In this document: in pieces, positions 54,688-64,000 of the stretch
Layout: every line of letters begins with the position of its first letter
Numbering within the stretch: the stretch's first letter is position 1
NCBI GenBank assembly: GCA_965230415.1
Contig: CBDDKZ010000005.1
Span: forward strand, 124,001 to 188,000
Origin: CBDDKZ01 sp965230415
GTDB lineage: Bacteria; Bacteroidota; Bacteroidia; Cytophagales; JAAEPT01
DNA: 64,000 nucleotides
Direction of reading: 5' to 3'
Notes under the pieces: model-generated
Told to the model about the DNA's origin: nothing
The model's database searches: none
Seen by the model: only the letters and a program-made list of their open reading frames with translations
Position numbers and translations under genes: made by a program

Positions 54688-54926
54688 ATTTTTAATTTAC
54701 CTACAATTTCAAATTTATCAAAAACATGAGCCGTATGAGGAGCTTCACTCAACTCATTGGTCAAATCCTGACCTGCCCAATGTTCATAGTGCTTACCCCC
54801 TCGCCACATTTTGGATGCCGACAAATCGTAGATTTGCCCTTTGTAAGCACACCATATATCCTCTTTGTCTACGCCATTCCGAAGCGCAAGTTGCGATTTT
54901 GTATATTCTGTTACTTTATCGCTCAT
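54684..54926 (-). CDS. Cytochrome b5-like heme/steroid-binding domain protein
   Basis: The protein has 80 residues. The pattern IWCAYKGQIYDLSASKMW, then GKHYEHWAGQDLTNELSEAPH, is that of a small cytochrome b5-fold domain. The heme-binding HPGG motif is replaced by KHYEHWAG, so heme binding is uncertain. No membrane span. It is cotranslated with its neighbours by 4-11 bp overlaps. Confidence 0.82.
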   Translation of the reverse strand: MSDKVTEYTKSQLALRNGVDKEDIWCAYKGQIYDLSASKMWRGGKHYEHWAGQDLTNELSEAPHTAHVFDKFEIVGKLKI

Positions 54927-55722
54927 TTCTTATAGCAAGAGTGTTATAGTCTTTCAGTATGGTTTGAAGGAAAACAACAGGTTTCACCTTTCTGTCTACG
55001 CCTAACAATTCTTTCGCTTTTATTGCCAATTCTTTGACATGTTCAGTACTACCACTCCTCTTATAATGTTCAAGCGCTTCTTTAATGATGCGCATATCTC
55101 TGTCATTAAAACGAAGTACATTCGAATAAACCGGCTCATAGCCAGATTTTGACAAATAAAGAATGGTATCTTCCAAAGACACGCGATTTTTCATTTGAAC
55201 TACTACTGTATTGGCAATGACGTCACCAAGGCGTTGACCTTTGTTGCGTACTGCAATAAAAATTATCGGAAAAGCAATTCCTGTAAAAACATTCAACATT
55301 AAAGCTCCGATAACGTATTCTACTCCCTGGCTACCAAACAATATTGCTCCCAGGAAGAAAACAATCCAAAAGTCAAATATACGCCCTAACCATCTTAAAA
55401 CAATCGAAGATAAGGAAGGTTTAGAACCATTAGCCTGCAACACCTTTATTCTCAAGGCCATTTTGCCCAATGTTTGACCGTTGTTAAAATATTCCATGAA
55501 TGGGTCATATAAATAAAAGGGCATATAGATTAATAAAATGCGCAACACCTCATTTAAGGATTTAAAATCATAATCAATATCCTCGAAAATATTACTTATA
55601 ATAAATAAGTAAAAAAATAATATGATCCAGTCTAAGATGGCTGCTCCAAGTCGTTGACCGGAAGTCGCGGTGGACATATCGAAAGTAACATTTTGTGTAG
55701 TTTGAATTTTGATTTTGGACAT
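54916..55722 (-). CDS. RDD-family membrane protein
   Basis: The protein has 268 residues. Motif SGQRLGAAILDWIILFFYLF is the opening of the RDD domain, with several membrane spans to about residue 165 and GQTLGKMALRI between them. The C-terminal 90 residues are soluble and helical. RDD proteins are thought to be transporters or channel-like, but the role is not known. In Bacteroidota they usually head the SpoIIM/MoxR/DUF58 region, as here (divergent). Confidence 0.87.
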   Translation of the reverse strand: MSKIKIQTTQNVTFDMSTATSGQRLGAAILDWIILFFYLFIISNIFEDIDYDFKSLNEVLRILLIYMPFYLYDPFMEYFNNGQTLGKMALRIKVLQANGSKPSLSSIVLRWLGRIFDFWIVFFLGAILFGSQGVEYVIGALMLNVFTGIAFPIIFIAVRNKGQRLGDVIANTVVVQMKNRVSLEDTILYLSKSGYEPVYSNVLRFNDRDMRIIKEALEHYKRSGSTEHVKELAIKAKELLGVDRKVKPVVFLQTILKDYNTLAIRNER

Positions 55723-55770
55723 CTATTCTTTCTTTTATATATTCACAAACCTACTTCAACAGCAATATAA

Positions 55771-56730
55771 ATGAGGGAAGTCGTATTTCTGAATAAGAAT
55801 CAAAAAAAATGGCGTCGAATAGAAAAATTACTCGCCAACAGGGAAGAAGCTGACCCGGATACCCTCGCTGAGTTATACATTGAAATGACAGATGATTTAG
55901 CTTATGCACAGACCAATTACCCTAATAGCAAAAGTACCGAATACCTCAACGGATTAACATCTTCCATATTTCAACGCATATATCGACGTAAAAAAGCAGA
56001 GCGAAACAGACTTTTTAAGTTTTGGATCACGGAGTTGCCGCTTATATTTTATCAATCGAGGAAACAATTGCTCTACTCTTTTATTTTCTTTTCCGTAGCT
56101 ATTTTAATCGGAGTGGTTTCTACACACTTTGACGAATCGTTCCCACGCATAATACTCGGTGATGCCTATGTGGACATGACCCTTGAAAATATTGAAAACG
56201 GTGACCCCATGGGGGTTTACAAAAATGAAGATGAAGGCATGATGTTCTTAACTATTACTATGAACAATATAAGGGTATCACTACTTACCTTCATTGCCGG
56301 TCTGTTTTTTTCAATAGGTTCGTATTATTTTCTTTTCCAGAATGGTGTCATGCTCGGCGCTTTTCAATATTTCTTTTTCCAAAAAGGCGCATTGCTCACT
56401 TCTATTTTAACAATATGGATACATGGAACCATAGAAATCTCCTGTATCATTATAGCTGGAGGCGCCGGAATCACACTAGGCAACAGCTGGTTATACCCGG
56501 GAACTTTCTCGAGGAAAATTTCACTGTTAAGAGGCGCTAAACAAGGAGTCAAAATAGCATGTGGTATCCTGCCACTTATTGTATTGGCGGGTTTTTTAGA
56601 AGGATTCGTCACCAGGCACACGGAATGGCCTAATATCATTCATGCTTCAATAATTCTGCTATCGTTGTCTTTTGTCATTTTTTATTTTGTAATTTACCCA
56701 AGAATTCTTTTTAAGAAGACTCAAGCATAA
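55771..56730 (+). CDS. Stage II sporulation protein M family membrane protein
   Basis: The protein has 319 residues. About five membrane spans from residue 100 on (LLYSFIFFSVAILIGVV and later AFLEGFVTRHT region). The start lies 48 bp from the divergent RDD start. Despite the name, the family is common in non-sporulating Bacteroidota and sits in the MoxR operon. First of five genes read in the same direction. Confidence 0.88.
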   Translation: MREVVFLNKNQKKWRRIEKLLANREEADPDTLAELYIEMTDDLAYAQTNYPNSKSTEYLNGLTSSIFQRIYRRKKAERNRLFKFWITELPLIFYQSRKQLLYSFIFFSVAILIGVVSTHFDESFPRIILGDAYVDMTLENIENGDPMGVYKNEDEGMMFLTITMNNIRVSLLTFIAGLFFSIGSYYFLFQNGVMLGAFQYFFFQKGALLTSILTIWIHGTIEISCIIIAGGAGITLGNSWLYPGTFSRKISLLRGAKQGVKIACGILPLIVLAGFLEGFVTRHTEWPNIIHASIILLSLSFVIFYFVIYPRILFKKTQA

Positions 56731-56735
56731 ATCCG

Positions 56736-57425
56736 ATGCCAAAACGAGCACTCTTTCTATTTCTATTTTTAAGCCTTACTTGTGCCTTGTCCTTTGCGCA
56801 ATCGAGATCGTATAATGAAGATCATATAGAAGCATACCGGAAAGAAAAACGTTTTGACTACCCTTCAGGCCCTAATGAAATTACGTCAACCGACTACGGC
56901 AAAAACACTACATCTTCCTCATTCGATGAAAAAACAGTTAAAAAAGAAGTAGTCTACGAACCGAAAAAAACCGGCGGCTTTTCAATAAGTTCTTTATTTG
57001 TCTGGATAATCGCACTTTCTATTTTAGCCATCATTGTGTTTTTAATTGTCCGAAACATAAGACCAAGGTATAAACAAGACAGCGAAGCAATTGAAATGGA
57101 TATCGATGATGTTGAAAACATTCATGAAACTGACTTTGAGCGATTGCTAAGAGAGGCTATCAGCAAAAAATTATTTAGAAGAGCTGTTCGTTTACTTTAT
57201 TTGGAATCGTTAAAAAAGCTCAGTGATAAGAATTTCATTCAGTGGGAAGAAAGCAAAACAAATAGTGAATATGTATATGAAATAAAAGCAAAACAAACGA
57301 AACAACTATTTGTCGCACTAACAAGCGTCTTCGAATACGTCTGGTATGGTTACGCCCCCTTGGATGAACACACCTTTTACAGTGTACAGGAACAGTTCAA
57401 ACATTTTCAAAATCATTTGAAGTGA
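56736..57425 (+). CDS. DUF4129-type protein
   Basis: The protein has 229 residues. N-terminal signal (FLFLSLTCALSFAQ), one membrane span at about 88-110 (SLFVWIIALSILAIIVFLIV), then a cytoplasmic-type helical domain with FERLLREAISKKLFRRAVRL and the aromatic segment FEYVWYGYAP typical of DUF4129. 5 bp after the SpoIIM-like gene. Role unknown; always linked with MoxR. Confidence 0.83.
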   Translation: MPKRALFLFLFLSLTCALSFAQSRSYNEDHIEAYRKEKRFDYPSGPNEITSTDYGKNTTSSSFDEKTVKKEVVYEPKKTGGFSISSLFVWIIALSILAIIVFLIVRNIRPRYKQDSEAIEMDIDDVENIHETDFERLLREAISKKLFRRAVRLLYLESLKKLSDKNFIQWEESKTNSEYVYEIKAKQTKQLFVALTSVFEYVWYGYAPLDEHTFYSVQEQFKHFQNHLK

Positions 57426-58729
57426 GCAACAACAGCCGAATCATATCGATTATTGCAGTCCTATTCATGGCATTAGGTATATTCCTGTACTTTTCTCAGC
57501 AACAAAGAACCTTCGATTGGAGAATTACACTTTCAGAATATGACAAAGATCCATATGGCACATTCCTCACTTTTGAATTGCTCAATGATCTCTTCCCCGA
57601 TAAACACTGCGAGAAGCTGAAAAACTCTATTTACCAGACTGTCAACAACTACAAATATCACTCGGAAAGCGAATATGAATACGAGGACGAGTATGAAGAA
57701 GACAGCTTCGATGAATTGGAAGAAGTAATTGTGGAAGAGGACCCACCTCTTTTCTATGAAAAACCCAACTTCGTATTTTTATCTTTGGTATTTCAGCTTC
57801 ATGACAAAGACAGCAGGGCTTTGGAAGAAATAGTACATGCTGGGGCACACGCTTTTATAGGTTCTTTCAAACTACAAACGTCAATAGCTGAGCTGGCAGA
57901 CATCGAAAATAGCTATAACTTCGACAGTACACAAAAAAGCTTCGTGCTTACCACGCTCCCGGATGGTGAAAAGTACACCTATATCAATGGTACGGTTAAT
58001 AACTTTTTCACAAAATTGCCAGCAAACGCAGACACACTTGCTCTAAACCAAAACGGACAACCTGTCTTAATTCGCTTGCCTCATGGAAAGGGAGCATTCA
58101 TAATAAGCTGCGCTCCCGTGGCTTACACCAACTTCAATATTCTTAAGAAAGGCGACAATTATCATTTTGCTGCCCACTCGTTTTCAAAACTCCCGATTGA
58201 AAACACCATCTGGCGCAGCAACTATGTAAGCTACGAATACCCCGAATATGAACGTAATGCCAATAATAACTCAGACCGACCTGGAATCTTGTCTTTTATA
58301 CATAGTGAACCCGCACTAACCTGGGCGTTTTATCTGGCCTTAGGCACCATACTTTTATTCATGATTGTTGCTATTAAACGTAAACAGCGCATTATCCCCA
58401 TTCAATCGCCGCCGTCAAATTCTACATTGGAGTTTGTAAACACAATAGGCCAGCTGTACCTGCAACGTGGCAATCACAAAAATATAGCTGAAAAAATGAT
58501 CACCTATTTCTTAGAGTACATAAGAAGTAAATACTACATTAATACCAACGTAGTGAATCATGAGTTCATAGAAAGGCTCAGTGTGAAATCGGGTGTTTCC
58601 CACAAAGAAATCAATGAAATATTCAATCTTTGTAACTATATTCAGACACTGGGAGACAAAGAGGTCAATCAGAGTCATTTAATAGACCTGAATAGGAGAA
58701 TCGATAAGTTCAAGAAAAGAAGTATATAA
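57422..58729 (+). CDS. DUF4350 protein
   Basis: The protein has 435 residues from a GTG start that overlaps the previous stop by 4 bp. N-terminal span (IISIIAVLFMALGIFLYF), a long extracytoplasmic region with an acidic stretch (EYEYEDEYEEDSFDELEE), then a second span at about 297-315 (WAFYLALGTILLFMIVAI) and a cytoplasmic helical end. DUF4350 is a regular member of the MoxR/DUF58 operon. Confidence 0.84.
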   Translation: MSNNSRIISIIAVLFMALGIFLYFSQQQRTFDWRITLSEYDKDPYGTFLTFELLNDLFPDKHCEKLKNSIYQTVNNYKYHSESEYEYEDEYEEDSFDELEEVIVEEDPPLFYEKPNFVFLSLVFQLHDKDSRALEEIVHAGAHAFIGSFKLQTSIAELADIENSYNFDSTQKSFVLTTLPDGEKYTYINGTVNNFFTKLPANADTLALNQNGQPVLIRLPHGKGAFIISCAPVAYTNFNILKKGDNYHFAAHSFSKLPIENTIWRSNYVSYEYPEYERNANNNSDRPGILSFIHSEPALTWAFYLALGTILLFMIVAIKRKQRIIPIQSPPSNSTLEFVNTIGQLYLQRGNHKNIAEKMITYFLEYIRSKYYINTNVVNHEFIERLSVKSGVSHKEINEIFNLCNYIQTLGDKEVNQSHLIDLNRRIDKFKKRSI

Positions 58730-58731
58730 CT

Positions 58732-59814
58732 ATGGAAGATGCGGATGAAATAAACAACGAGGGAATGGAGTCCAATAGCCAGGGTGATGAACTAAACACC
58801 CCTGATCCTATAACGAATGATTTTGGTGCAGACCCGGTTTCAACAGGCGGTTATGGTGTAAACCCCGATTTGATTGAATTAAAGTCTCAAGTAGACCAGA
58901 TTAGACGTGAAGTTCAAAAAATTGTTGTTGGCCAGGAGCGAATGGTCGACTTAATTATTGCCGCTATTCTGGCCGATGGACACATTCTGATTGAAGGTGT
59001 TCCCGGCGTTGCAAAGACGCTCACCGCCAAATTAATAGCTAAAACGCTTTCAGTCGAATTCTCACGTATACAATTCACCCCGGACCTTATGCCTTCCGAT
59101 GTATTGGGTACTACTATTTACAACCTCAAAACTTCAGAATTTGAATTCAAAGGTGGACCTATCTTTTCAAATGTTGTACTCATCGATGAAATAAACAGGG
59201 CTCCGGCAAAGACACAATCTGCCCTTTTTGAGAGTATGGAAGAGCGTCAGATAACTATTGATGGCTATCGCCACGAACTGGCCCCTCCTTTTATTGTACT
59301 CGCCACTCAAAACCCTGTGGAACAAGAGGGCACCTACCGACTTCCTGAAGCACAACTCGACCGCTTCATGTTCAAAATTGAAGTAGATTACCCCAATGTT
59401 GATGAAGAGGCAGACATACTTTTAGGACTTCACCAAAGAAAAGGCTCAAACGACCTTGATCAAATTGAGTCCATTCTAAGTGCTGAGCGCATAGCCAACC
59501 TGAGAGCTACTGTAAGAAATGTAGAAATTGAGCATAACCTCATAAAATACATTGCTCAGGTTGTAGACAAAACCAGAAACAACGATTCACTATTCCTGGG
59601 GGCATCACCACGAGCATCAATCGCGTTAATGCATGGAGCAAAAGCACTTGCGGCCATTAAAGGGCGAAATTTTGTAACACCAGACGATATCAAAGAAATA
59701 ATTTACCCGGTTTTAGGGCATCGTATTGTGCTTACGCCTGAAAAAGAAATGGAAGGAAAAAGCGCTAAAGATATTTTGAACCAACTTGTTGAAAGCATTG
59801 AAGTACCAAGGTAG
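58732..59814 (+). CDS. MoxR family AAA+ ATPase
   Basis: The protein has 360 residues. Walker A GVPGVAKT, Walker B VVLIDEINRAPAK, sensor 1 ATQNPVEQEGTYRLPEAQ and LDRFMFK are those of MoxR. The N-terminal 50 residues are acidic and disordered. MoxR acts as a chaperone with the vWA/DUF58 partners encoded in the same operon. ATG at 58732, two bp after the DUF4350 stop. Confidence 0.95.
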   Translation: MEDADEINNEGMESNSQGDELNTPDPITNDFGADPVSTGGYGVNPDLIELKSQVDQIRREVQKIVVGQERMVDLIIAAILADGHILIEGVPGVAKTLTAKLIAKTLSVEFSRIQFTPDLMPSDVLGTTIYNLKTSEFEFKGGPIFSNVVLIDEINRAPAKTQSALFESMEERQITIDGYRHELAPPFIVLATQNPVEQEGTYRLPEAQLDRFMFKIEVDYPNVDEEADILLGLHQRKGSNDLDQIESILSAERIANLRATVRNVEIEHNLIKYIAQVVDKTRNNDSLFLGASPRASIALMHGAKALAAIKGRNFVTPDDIKEIIYPVLGHRIVLTPEKEMEGKSAKDILNQLVESIEVPR

Positions 59815-59828
59815 TATCTAATAGTGTA

Positions 59829-61163
59829 ATGAAATCTTTCCTAGGCAGTATCTATTTATCTAACAGGTTATTAATTGCTTTAATTAGCAATGTAGGTTTA
59901 TTTATACTGGGTTTTGTTTACACTTCTGTCTTCGTGCTGGCTCAACTTGCCTTCATTGGTATTATTGCACTGTTAATTGCAGATATCGTTTTACTTTACT
60001 CCAAAAGCACCGGGTTAAGCGGACAGCGTATTGTACCTGAAAAGTTCTCTAATGGAGATGAAAATGAAATAGGCATCAGTCTCTCTAACAATTATAATTT
60101 TAGGGCCAGTGTAGAAATACGAGACGAGTATCCGGTGCAGTTTCAATTGCGCAACCAATCTTACAAATACACGCTGGCACCAAAATCGACCAACACCTTT
60201 AAATACAAGTTGCGGCCAACCGAAAGAGGAGAGTATCATTTCGGGCTTATGAATTGCTTCCTTAAAAGCCCTTTAGGGTTCATCTCGAAGCGTATCATCT
60301 GTTCTGAGGCACAAATGGTGAAAGTATACCCCTCATTTTTCGAATTGCGGAAGTTTGAATTCAGTGCAATATCCAATCGTCTTACAGAAATCGGGATTAA
60401 AAAAATACGAAAAATCGGACAAAACACTGAATTCGACCAAATCAGAGACTATGTTCTTGGGGATGATTATCGTTTAATAAACTGGAAAGCTTCCGCGCGA
60501 AAGGGCAACCTGATGGTAAACCAATACCAAGACGAAAAGTCCCAATCGGTTTACATGGTCATAGATAAAGGCCGCGCTATGAAAATGCCCTTCAATGGTC
60601 TCACTTTAATGGACTACGCCATCAACTCATGCCTGGTAATGGCTAACATTGCCATTAATAAAGATGATAAAGCAGGCCTCATTACATTTTCCGATAAAAT
60701 GGGCAGTATTATACAAGCCAGTAACAGGCGCAAACAAATGCACGTGATTATGGAAGCGCTGTATAATCAAAAGACGCGATTTCAGGAACCGGATTTTGGA
60801 CGTTTGTACAGAAACATTAAACAAAATATTCACCGCCGCAGCTTAATTCTGCTGTATACTAATTTTGAGTCTGAAGTAGCCTTGCAACGTCAAATGAAGT
60901 ACCTGAGAGCAATTGCAAAAGATCATCTCCTGGTAGTAATACTTTTTGAAAACACCGAGCTGCACCAACTCACGAAAACAAGAGCTACTGACGTAGAAAG
61001 CATATACATAAAGACAGTAGCTGAAAAATTCACTTTCGAAAAAAAGCTTATTGTAAAAGAACTCAACAAATTTGGTATTCATAGTATATTAACAAGCCCA
61101 GAAAACCTTACAGTCAGCGGAATTAATAAATACCTGGAACTTAAAGCACGAGGAATGATTTAA
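59829..61163 (+). CDS. DUF58 / vWA-like protein
   Basis: The protein has 444 residues. Two hydrophobic N-terminal spans, then a beta domain, then the DUF58 motif GDDYRLINWKASARKGNLMV at about 215-234 and a vWA-like fold with VYMVIDKGRAM. Typical partner of MoxR, downstream of it by 14 bp. Probably part of a cell-envelope maintenance complex. Confidence 0.9.
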   Translation: MKSFLGSIYLSNRLLIALISNVGLFILGFVYTSVFVLAQLAFIGIIALLIADIVLLYSKSTGLSGQRIVPEKFSNGDENEIGISLSNNYNFRASVEIRDEYPVQFQLRNQSYKYTLAPKSTNTFKYKLRPTERGEYHFGLMNCFLKSPLGFISKRIICSEAQMVKVYPSFFELRKFEFSAISNRLTEIGIKKIRKIGQNTEFDQIRDYVLGDDYRLINWKASARKGNLMVNQYQDEKSQSVYMVIDKGRAMKMPFNGLTLMDYAINSCLVMANIAINKDDKAGLITFSDKMGSIIQASNRRKQMHVIMEALYNQKTRFQEPDFGRLYRNIKQNIHRRSLILLYTNFESEVALQRQMKYLRAIAKDHLLVVILFENTELHQLTKTRATDVESIYIKTVAEKFTFEKKLIVKELNKFGIHSILTSPENLTVSGINKYLELKARGMI

Positions 61164-61261
61164 AAGATTTAGTTTTTTGGAATCATCATTTTTTTCATTT
61201 CCTACATCATAAAAACAAAACTTTTTCGTTATTTTTCACATCAAATCACAAATTAACAAAC

Positions 61262-64000
61262 ATGTCAGCAGTTTCAGTTTTTGGTCGCATTGTGTGCACT
61301 ATTATTTTAACATTTAGCTTTTTCTGTAATCCTACCGTTTACGCTCAACAGTTGCAAGCTGTGAAGAAAACAGACAGCAACGGATTCAGCTATGAGACCG
61401 TAGAAGGAGATCCGCTGAAAGCGCGCATATACACCCTAAAAAATGGTCTCACTGTTTATCTGACAGAATATCACAATGAGCCTCGTGTGCAGACTTTTGT
61501 TGCCGTACGGGCCGGAAGCAAAACAGACCCGGCAACACACACCGGCCTGGCACACTACCTTGAGCACTTAATGTTTAAAGGCTCCAGTAAAATAGGTTCT
61601 TCCAATTGGAAAGAAGAGGAAAAACTGATTGATGAAATTGAAAAACTTTACAATGTATATGGCCAGTTACAAGACACAGCTCTAAGGGCTAATGTATACG
61701 CAGAAATTGACAGTGTATCCAGTCTTGCTGCAAAATATGCCATTGCCAATGAGTACGATAAGTTGTTATCCAACATTGGTGCTCAGGGGACCAATGCTTA
61801 TACGTGGTTTGAACAAACCGTATACGTAAATGATATTCCTAGCAATGAAATTGAAAAGTGGGCTCAAATTGAGAGTGAGCGCTTTGGCGAAGTGGTGCCC
61901 CGACTTTTTCATACCGAACTGGAAGCCGTATACGAAGAAAAAAACAGAGGACTCGATAGTGACAGAAGAAAAACCTGGGAAGCTATGTTTGCCGGTTTAT
62001 TTCAAAAACATCAGTATGGCACACAAACAACCTTAGGCACAATAGATCACCTGCAAAACCCGTCTATAACGGAAATTAAAAAGTACTTCAAGGCTAATTA
62101 TATTCCAAACAACATGGCCGTTTGTATGAGCGGTGATTTCGACACTGAAAATACTATTAAAGTAATTGACAAGCACTTTTCGAAACTAAAAAGTGCTCCC
62201 CTCCCATCCTATATCCCTCCTGTCGAATCCCCTATCAAATCACCGGTGATCAAGGAAGTTAAAGGACCGGATGCAGAATCGGTAAGTATAGGATTTCGTT
62301 TTCCGGGAAGAAATAGTAAAGAATCGCTCATCATGGAGCTCATTTCCATGATTTTATCTAACAGCCAGGCCGGACTCATCGATTTGAACCTTAACCAAAA
62401 GCAAGCCGTCTTAGGTGCTTACGCCTTCCCTCTGCGACTCAAAGACTACTCTACACTAATCTTAGGCGGAACGGCTAAAGAAGGCCAAAGCCTGGAAGAA
62501 ACACGCGACCTGTTGCTCGCCCAATTAGAAATCATCAAAAAAGGTGAATTTGATGACTGGTTGCTGCCAGCTATTATCAATGATTATAAAAGATCGCGCA
62601 CGATTGAATATGAAAGTAATAAATCCAGAGCTGACGCATTCGTGCAGTCCTTCATTTATCACACACCGTGGGTGCATTACGTGCATGAGATTGATGCACT
62701 TTCCAAAATCACTAAAAAGGAAATTGTTGGTTTTGCCAACAATATGCTCAAAGATAACTACGTCATCGTTTATAAACGCACAGGAGAAGACCAGGTAAAA
62801 AAAGTATCTAAACCCAAGATCACACCTGTAGAAGTAAACAGAGAACAACAATCTGAATTCTACAAGCAAGTTTTTGCCCAAAAATCGGAAAAGATCCAAC
62901 CTGTATATCTTGATTTTGATAAAGACATTTCCAAATCGATGCTGGCAAACGATATCCAGCTGCTCTATAACCAAAACAAAGAAAACGACCTCTTTGAATT
63001 GTATTATGTTTTTGACATTGGAAGAAACAACGATAAAAAACTGAGCCTTGCCGTTCAATACCTTAACTATATAGGCACCGATAAATACAGCGCCGAAGAA
63101 ATCAAAAAGGAATTTTACAAGCTGGGCTGCGATTTCAGTGTCTTTACTTCCGAAGACCAGGTTTATGTGAGCCTGGACGGTTTAAATAGCAGCTTTGAAA
63201 AAGCACTCGAACTCTTTGAGGAATTTCTGGCCAGTACACAAGCAGATGATAAAGCTCTGAAAGAATTGATAGGCAGAATTTTAAAGTCTCGCGAGAATTC
63301 AAAACTCGACAAACGTAAAATACTATCCAAAGGACTGGTAAACTATGCCAAGTATGGCCCTAAAAACCCTTTCACAAACATACTAAGTACCGATGAGCTG
63401 AATGCGACAAAAGGCGACGTTTTAGTGCACAAATTAAAAGAATTGTACAAATATGATCATCGCGTACTCTATTACGGTCCTCAATCACAAAATCAATTGA
63501 GCGCCATCCTCAACAAAACACATAAAACCGCCGCCAAGAAAAAAGAGGTACCTGCACCGATCGTGTATAAAGAATTGCCCATTGACAAGAACGAGGTGCT
63601 CTTCATCGATTACGACATGGTGCAGACAGAAATAGTATTTCTGAGCCAATCAGAAATGTATAACAAAAACATGGTGCCTAAATCCAAGCTATTTAATGAA
63701 TACTTTGGCGGTAACATGGGCTCGATTGTCTTTCAGGAACTTCGAGAGTCGAAAGCCCTCGCCTATTCAGTACGTTCAAGCTACAGCATTGCCAAATACA
63801 AAGACCGTCACAACTACGTAGTTTCGTACATAGGCACGCAGTCGGATAAAATCTTTGATGCTATCGAAGGCATGGAAGAGCTGTTAACGACTATGCCTGT
63901 TTCTCAAAATTCATTCGCTAACGCACAGGAATCGATTAGAAATTCAATGGCAACAGACCGTATTATTAAAAGCAGTAAATTGTTTGCTTATGAAAAAGCT
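61262..64000 (+). CDS. M16 family zinc peptidase (pitrilysin type), partial at right edge
   Basis: The frame is open for 913 codons from ATG 61262 to the window edge. A signal (IILTFSFFCNPTVYAQQ) is followed by the inverted zinc motif HYLEH with a downstream glutamate in ELEAVYEEKNRG, as in M16 peptidases. A second, catalytically degenerate M16 domain follows. The upstream gap of 98 bp from DUF58 suggests a separate transcript. The stop is outside the window. Confidence 0.92.
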   Translation, partial: MSAVSVFGRIVCTIILTFSFFCNPTVYAQQLQAVKKTDSNGFSYETVEGDPLKARIYTLKNGLTVYLTEYHNEPRVQTFVAVRAGSKTDPATHTGLAHYLEHLMFKGSSKIGSSNWKEEEKLIDEIEKLYNVYGQLQDTALRANVYAEIDSVSSLAAKYAIANEYDKLLSNIGAQGTNAYTWFEQTVYVNDIPSNEIEKWAQIESERFGEVVPRLFHTELEAVYEEKNRGLDSDRRKTWEAMFAGLFQKHQYGTQTTLGTIDHLQNPSITEIKKYFKANYIPNNMAVCMSGDFDTENTIKVIDKHFSKLKSAPLPSYIPPVESPIKSPVIKEVKGPDAESVSIGFRFPGRNSKESLIMELISMILSNSQAGLIDLNLNQKQAVLGAYAFPLRLKDYSTLILGGTAKEGQSLEETRDLLLAQLEIIKKGEFDDWLLPAIINDYKRSRTIEYESNKSRADAFVQSFIYHTPWVHYVHEIDALSKITKKEIVGFANNMLKDNYVIVYKRTGEDQVKKVSKPKITPVEVNREQQSEFYKQVFAQKSEKIQPVYLDFDKDISKSMLANDIQLLYNQNKENDLFELYYVFDIGRNNDKKLSLAVQYLNYIGTDKYSAEEIKKEFYKLGCDFSVFTSEDQVYVSLDGLNSSFEKALELFEEFLASTQADDKALKELIGRILKSRENSKLDKRKILSKGLVNYAKYGPKNPFTNILSTDELNATKGDVLVHKLKELYKYDHRVLYYGPQSQNQLSAILNKTHKTAAKKKEVPAPIVYKELPIDKNEVLFIDYDMVQTEIVFLSQSEMYNKNMVPKSKLFNEYFGGNMGSIVFQELRESKALAYSVRSSYSIAKYKDRHNYVVSYIGTQSDKIFDAIEGMEELLTTMPVSQNSFANAQESIRNSMATDRIIKSSKLFAYEKA

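Overview
The window looks like a Bacteroidota chromosome (probably a free-living aquatic lineage; family not resolvable by eye) carrying a large integrated element. Evidence for the host: promoters of the Bacteroidota type (TTG, about 19-21 bp, TAnnTTTG) before the tRNA, der and a lipoprotein gene; an era-der pair; a SpoIIM/DUF4129/DUF4350/MoxR/DUF58 operon; and a Bacteroidota-style RHS protein. From about 49.6 kb to the right end the genes are ordinary housekeeping genes. From about 49.6 kb leftwards to the window edge everything reads as one mobile element whose far end lies outside the window. Its right end carries a large serine recombinase whose reading frame runs through the terminator and the 3' half of an initiator tRNA gene.

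Layout of the element. 1-6.9 kb (minus strand): a translationally coupled operon of small proteins, most with one membrane span, led by a candidate capsid protein (acidic N-tail, beta-rich core, arginine-rich C-tail). It also holds a gluzincin-type HEWQH protein and a membrane-anchored seven-bladed beta-propeller. 7.1-15.8 kb: cargo, namely a 1,453-residue RHS protein with a metallopeptidase-like tip, three small lipoproteins (candidate immunity genes), an orphan RHS tip fragment with two 52-bp repeats, a TPR protein and a mini-lipoprotein. 17.1-30.2 kb (minus): a P-loop ATPase of FtsK/HerA/P9 packaging type, a stand-alone DnaA domain IV-like protein, charged helical proteins, a MoxR AAA ATPase with a partner, a strawberry-notch helicase and an N6-adenine methyltransferase. 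30.2-30.8 kb: a nested 112-bp inverted repeat between divergent genes. 31.2-39.5 kb (minus): a type I restriction-modification locus with a PrrC-like anticodon nuclease, a DUF1016 nuclease and a small HTH regulator. 39.8-45.6 kb (minus): small overlapping genes, a glycosyltransferase and a winged-helix protein. 46.0-49.6 kb (plus): a phage-type repressor, a MerR-like protein under a palindromic operator, a small protein and the recombinase.

I saw no terminase, portal, tail, relaxase or conjugation genes. The combination of a packaging-type ATPase, many single-span membrane proteins, a candidate capsid protein and a propeller suggests a tailless, membrane-containing virus-like element that carries bacterial warfare and defence cargo. 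This is an inference from architecture, not a demonstrated homology. How the parts could work together: recombinase and repressor control residence in the host; the DnaA-like protein, helicase, methyltransferase and AAA pair would serve replication or protection of element DNA; the ATPase and the 1-7 kb operon would build particles; the restriction locus with its tRNA-cleaving back-up excludes competitors; RHS with its immunity proteins acts between cells.
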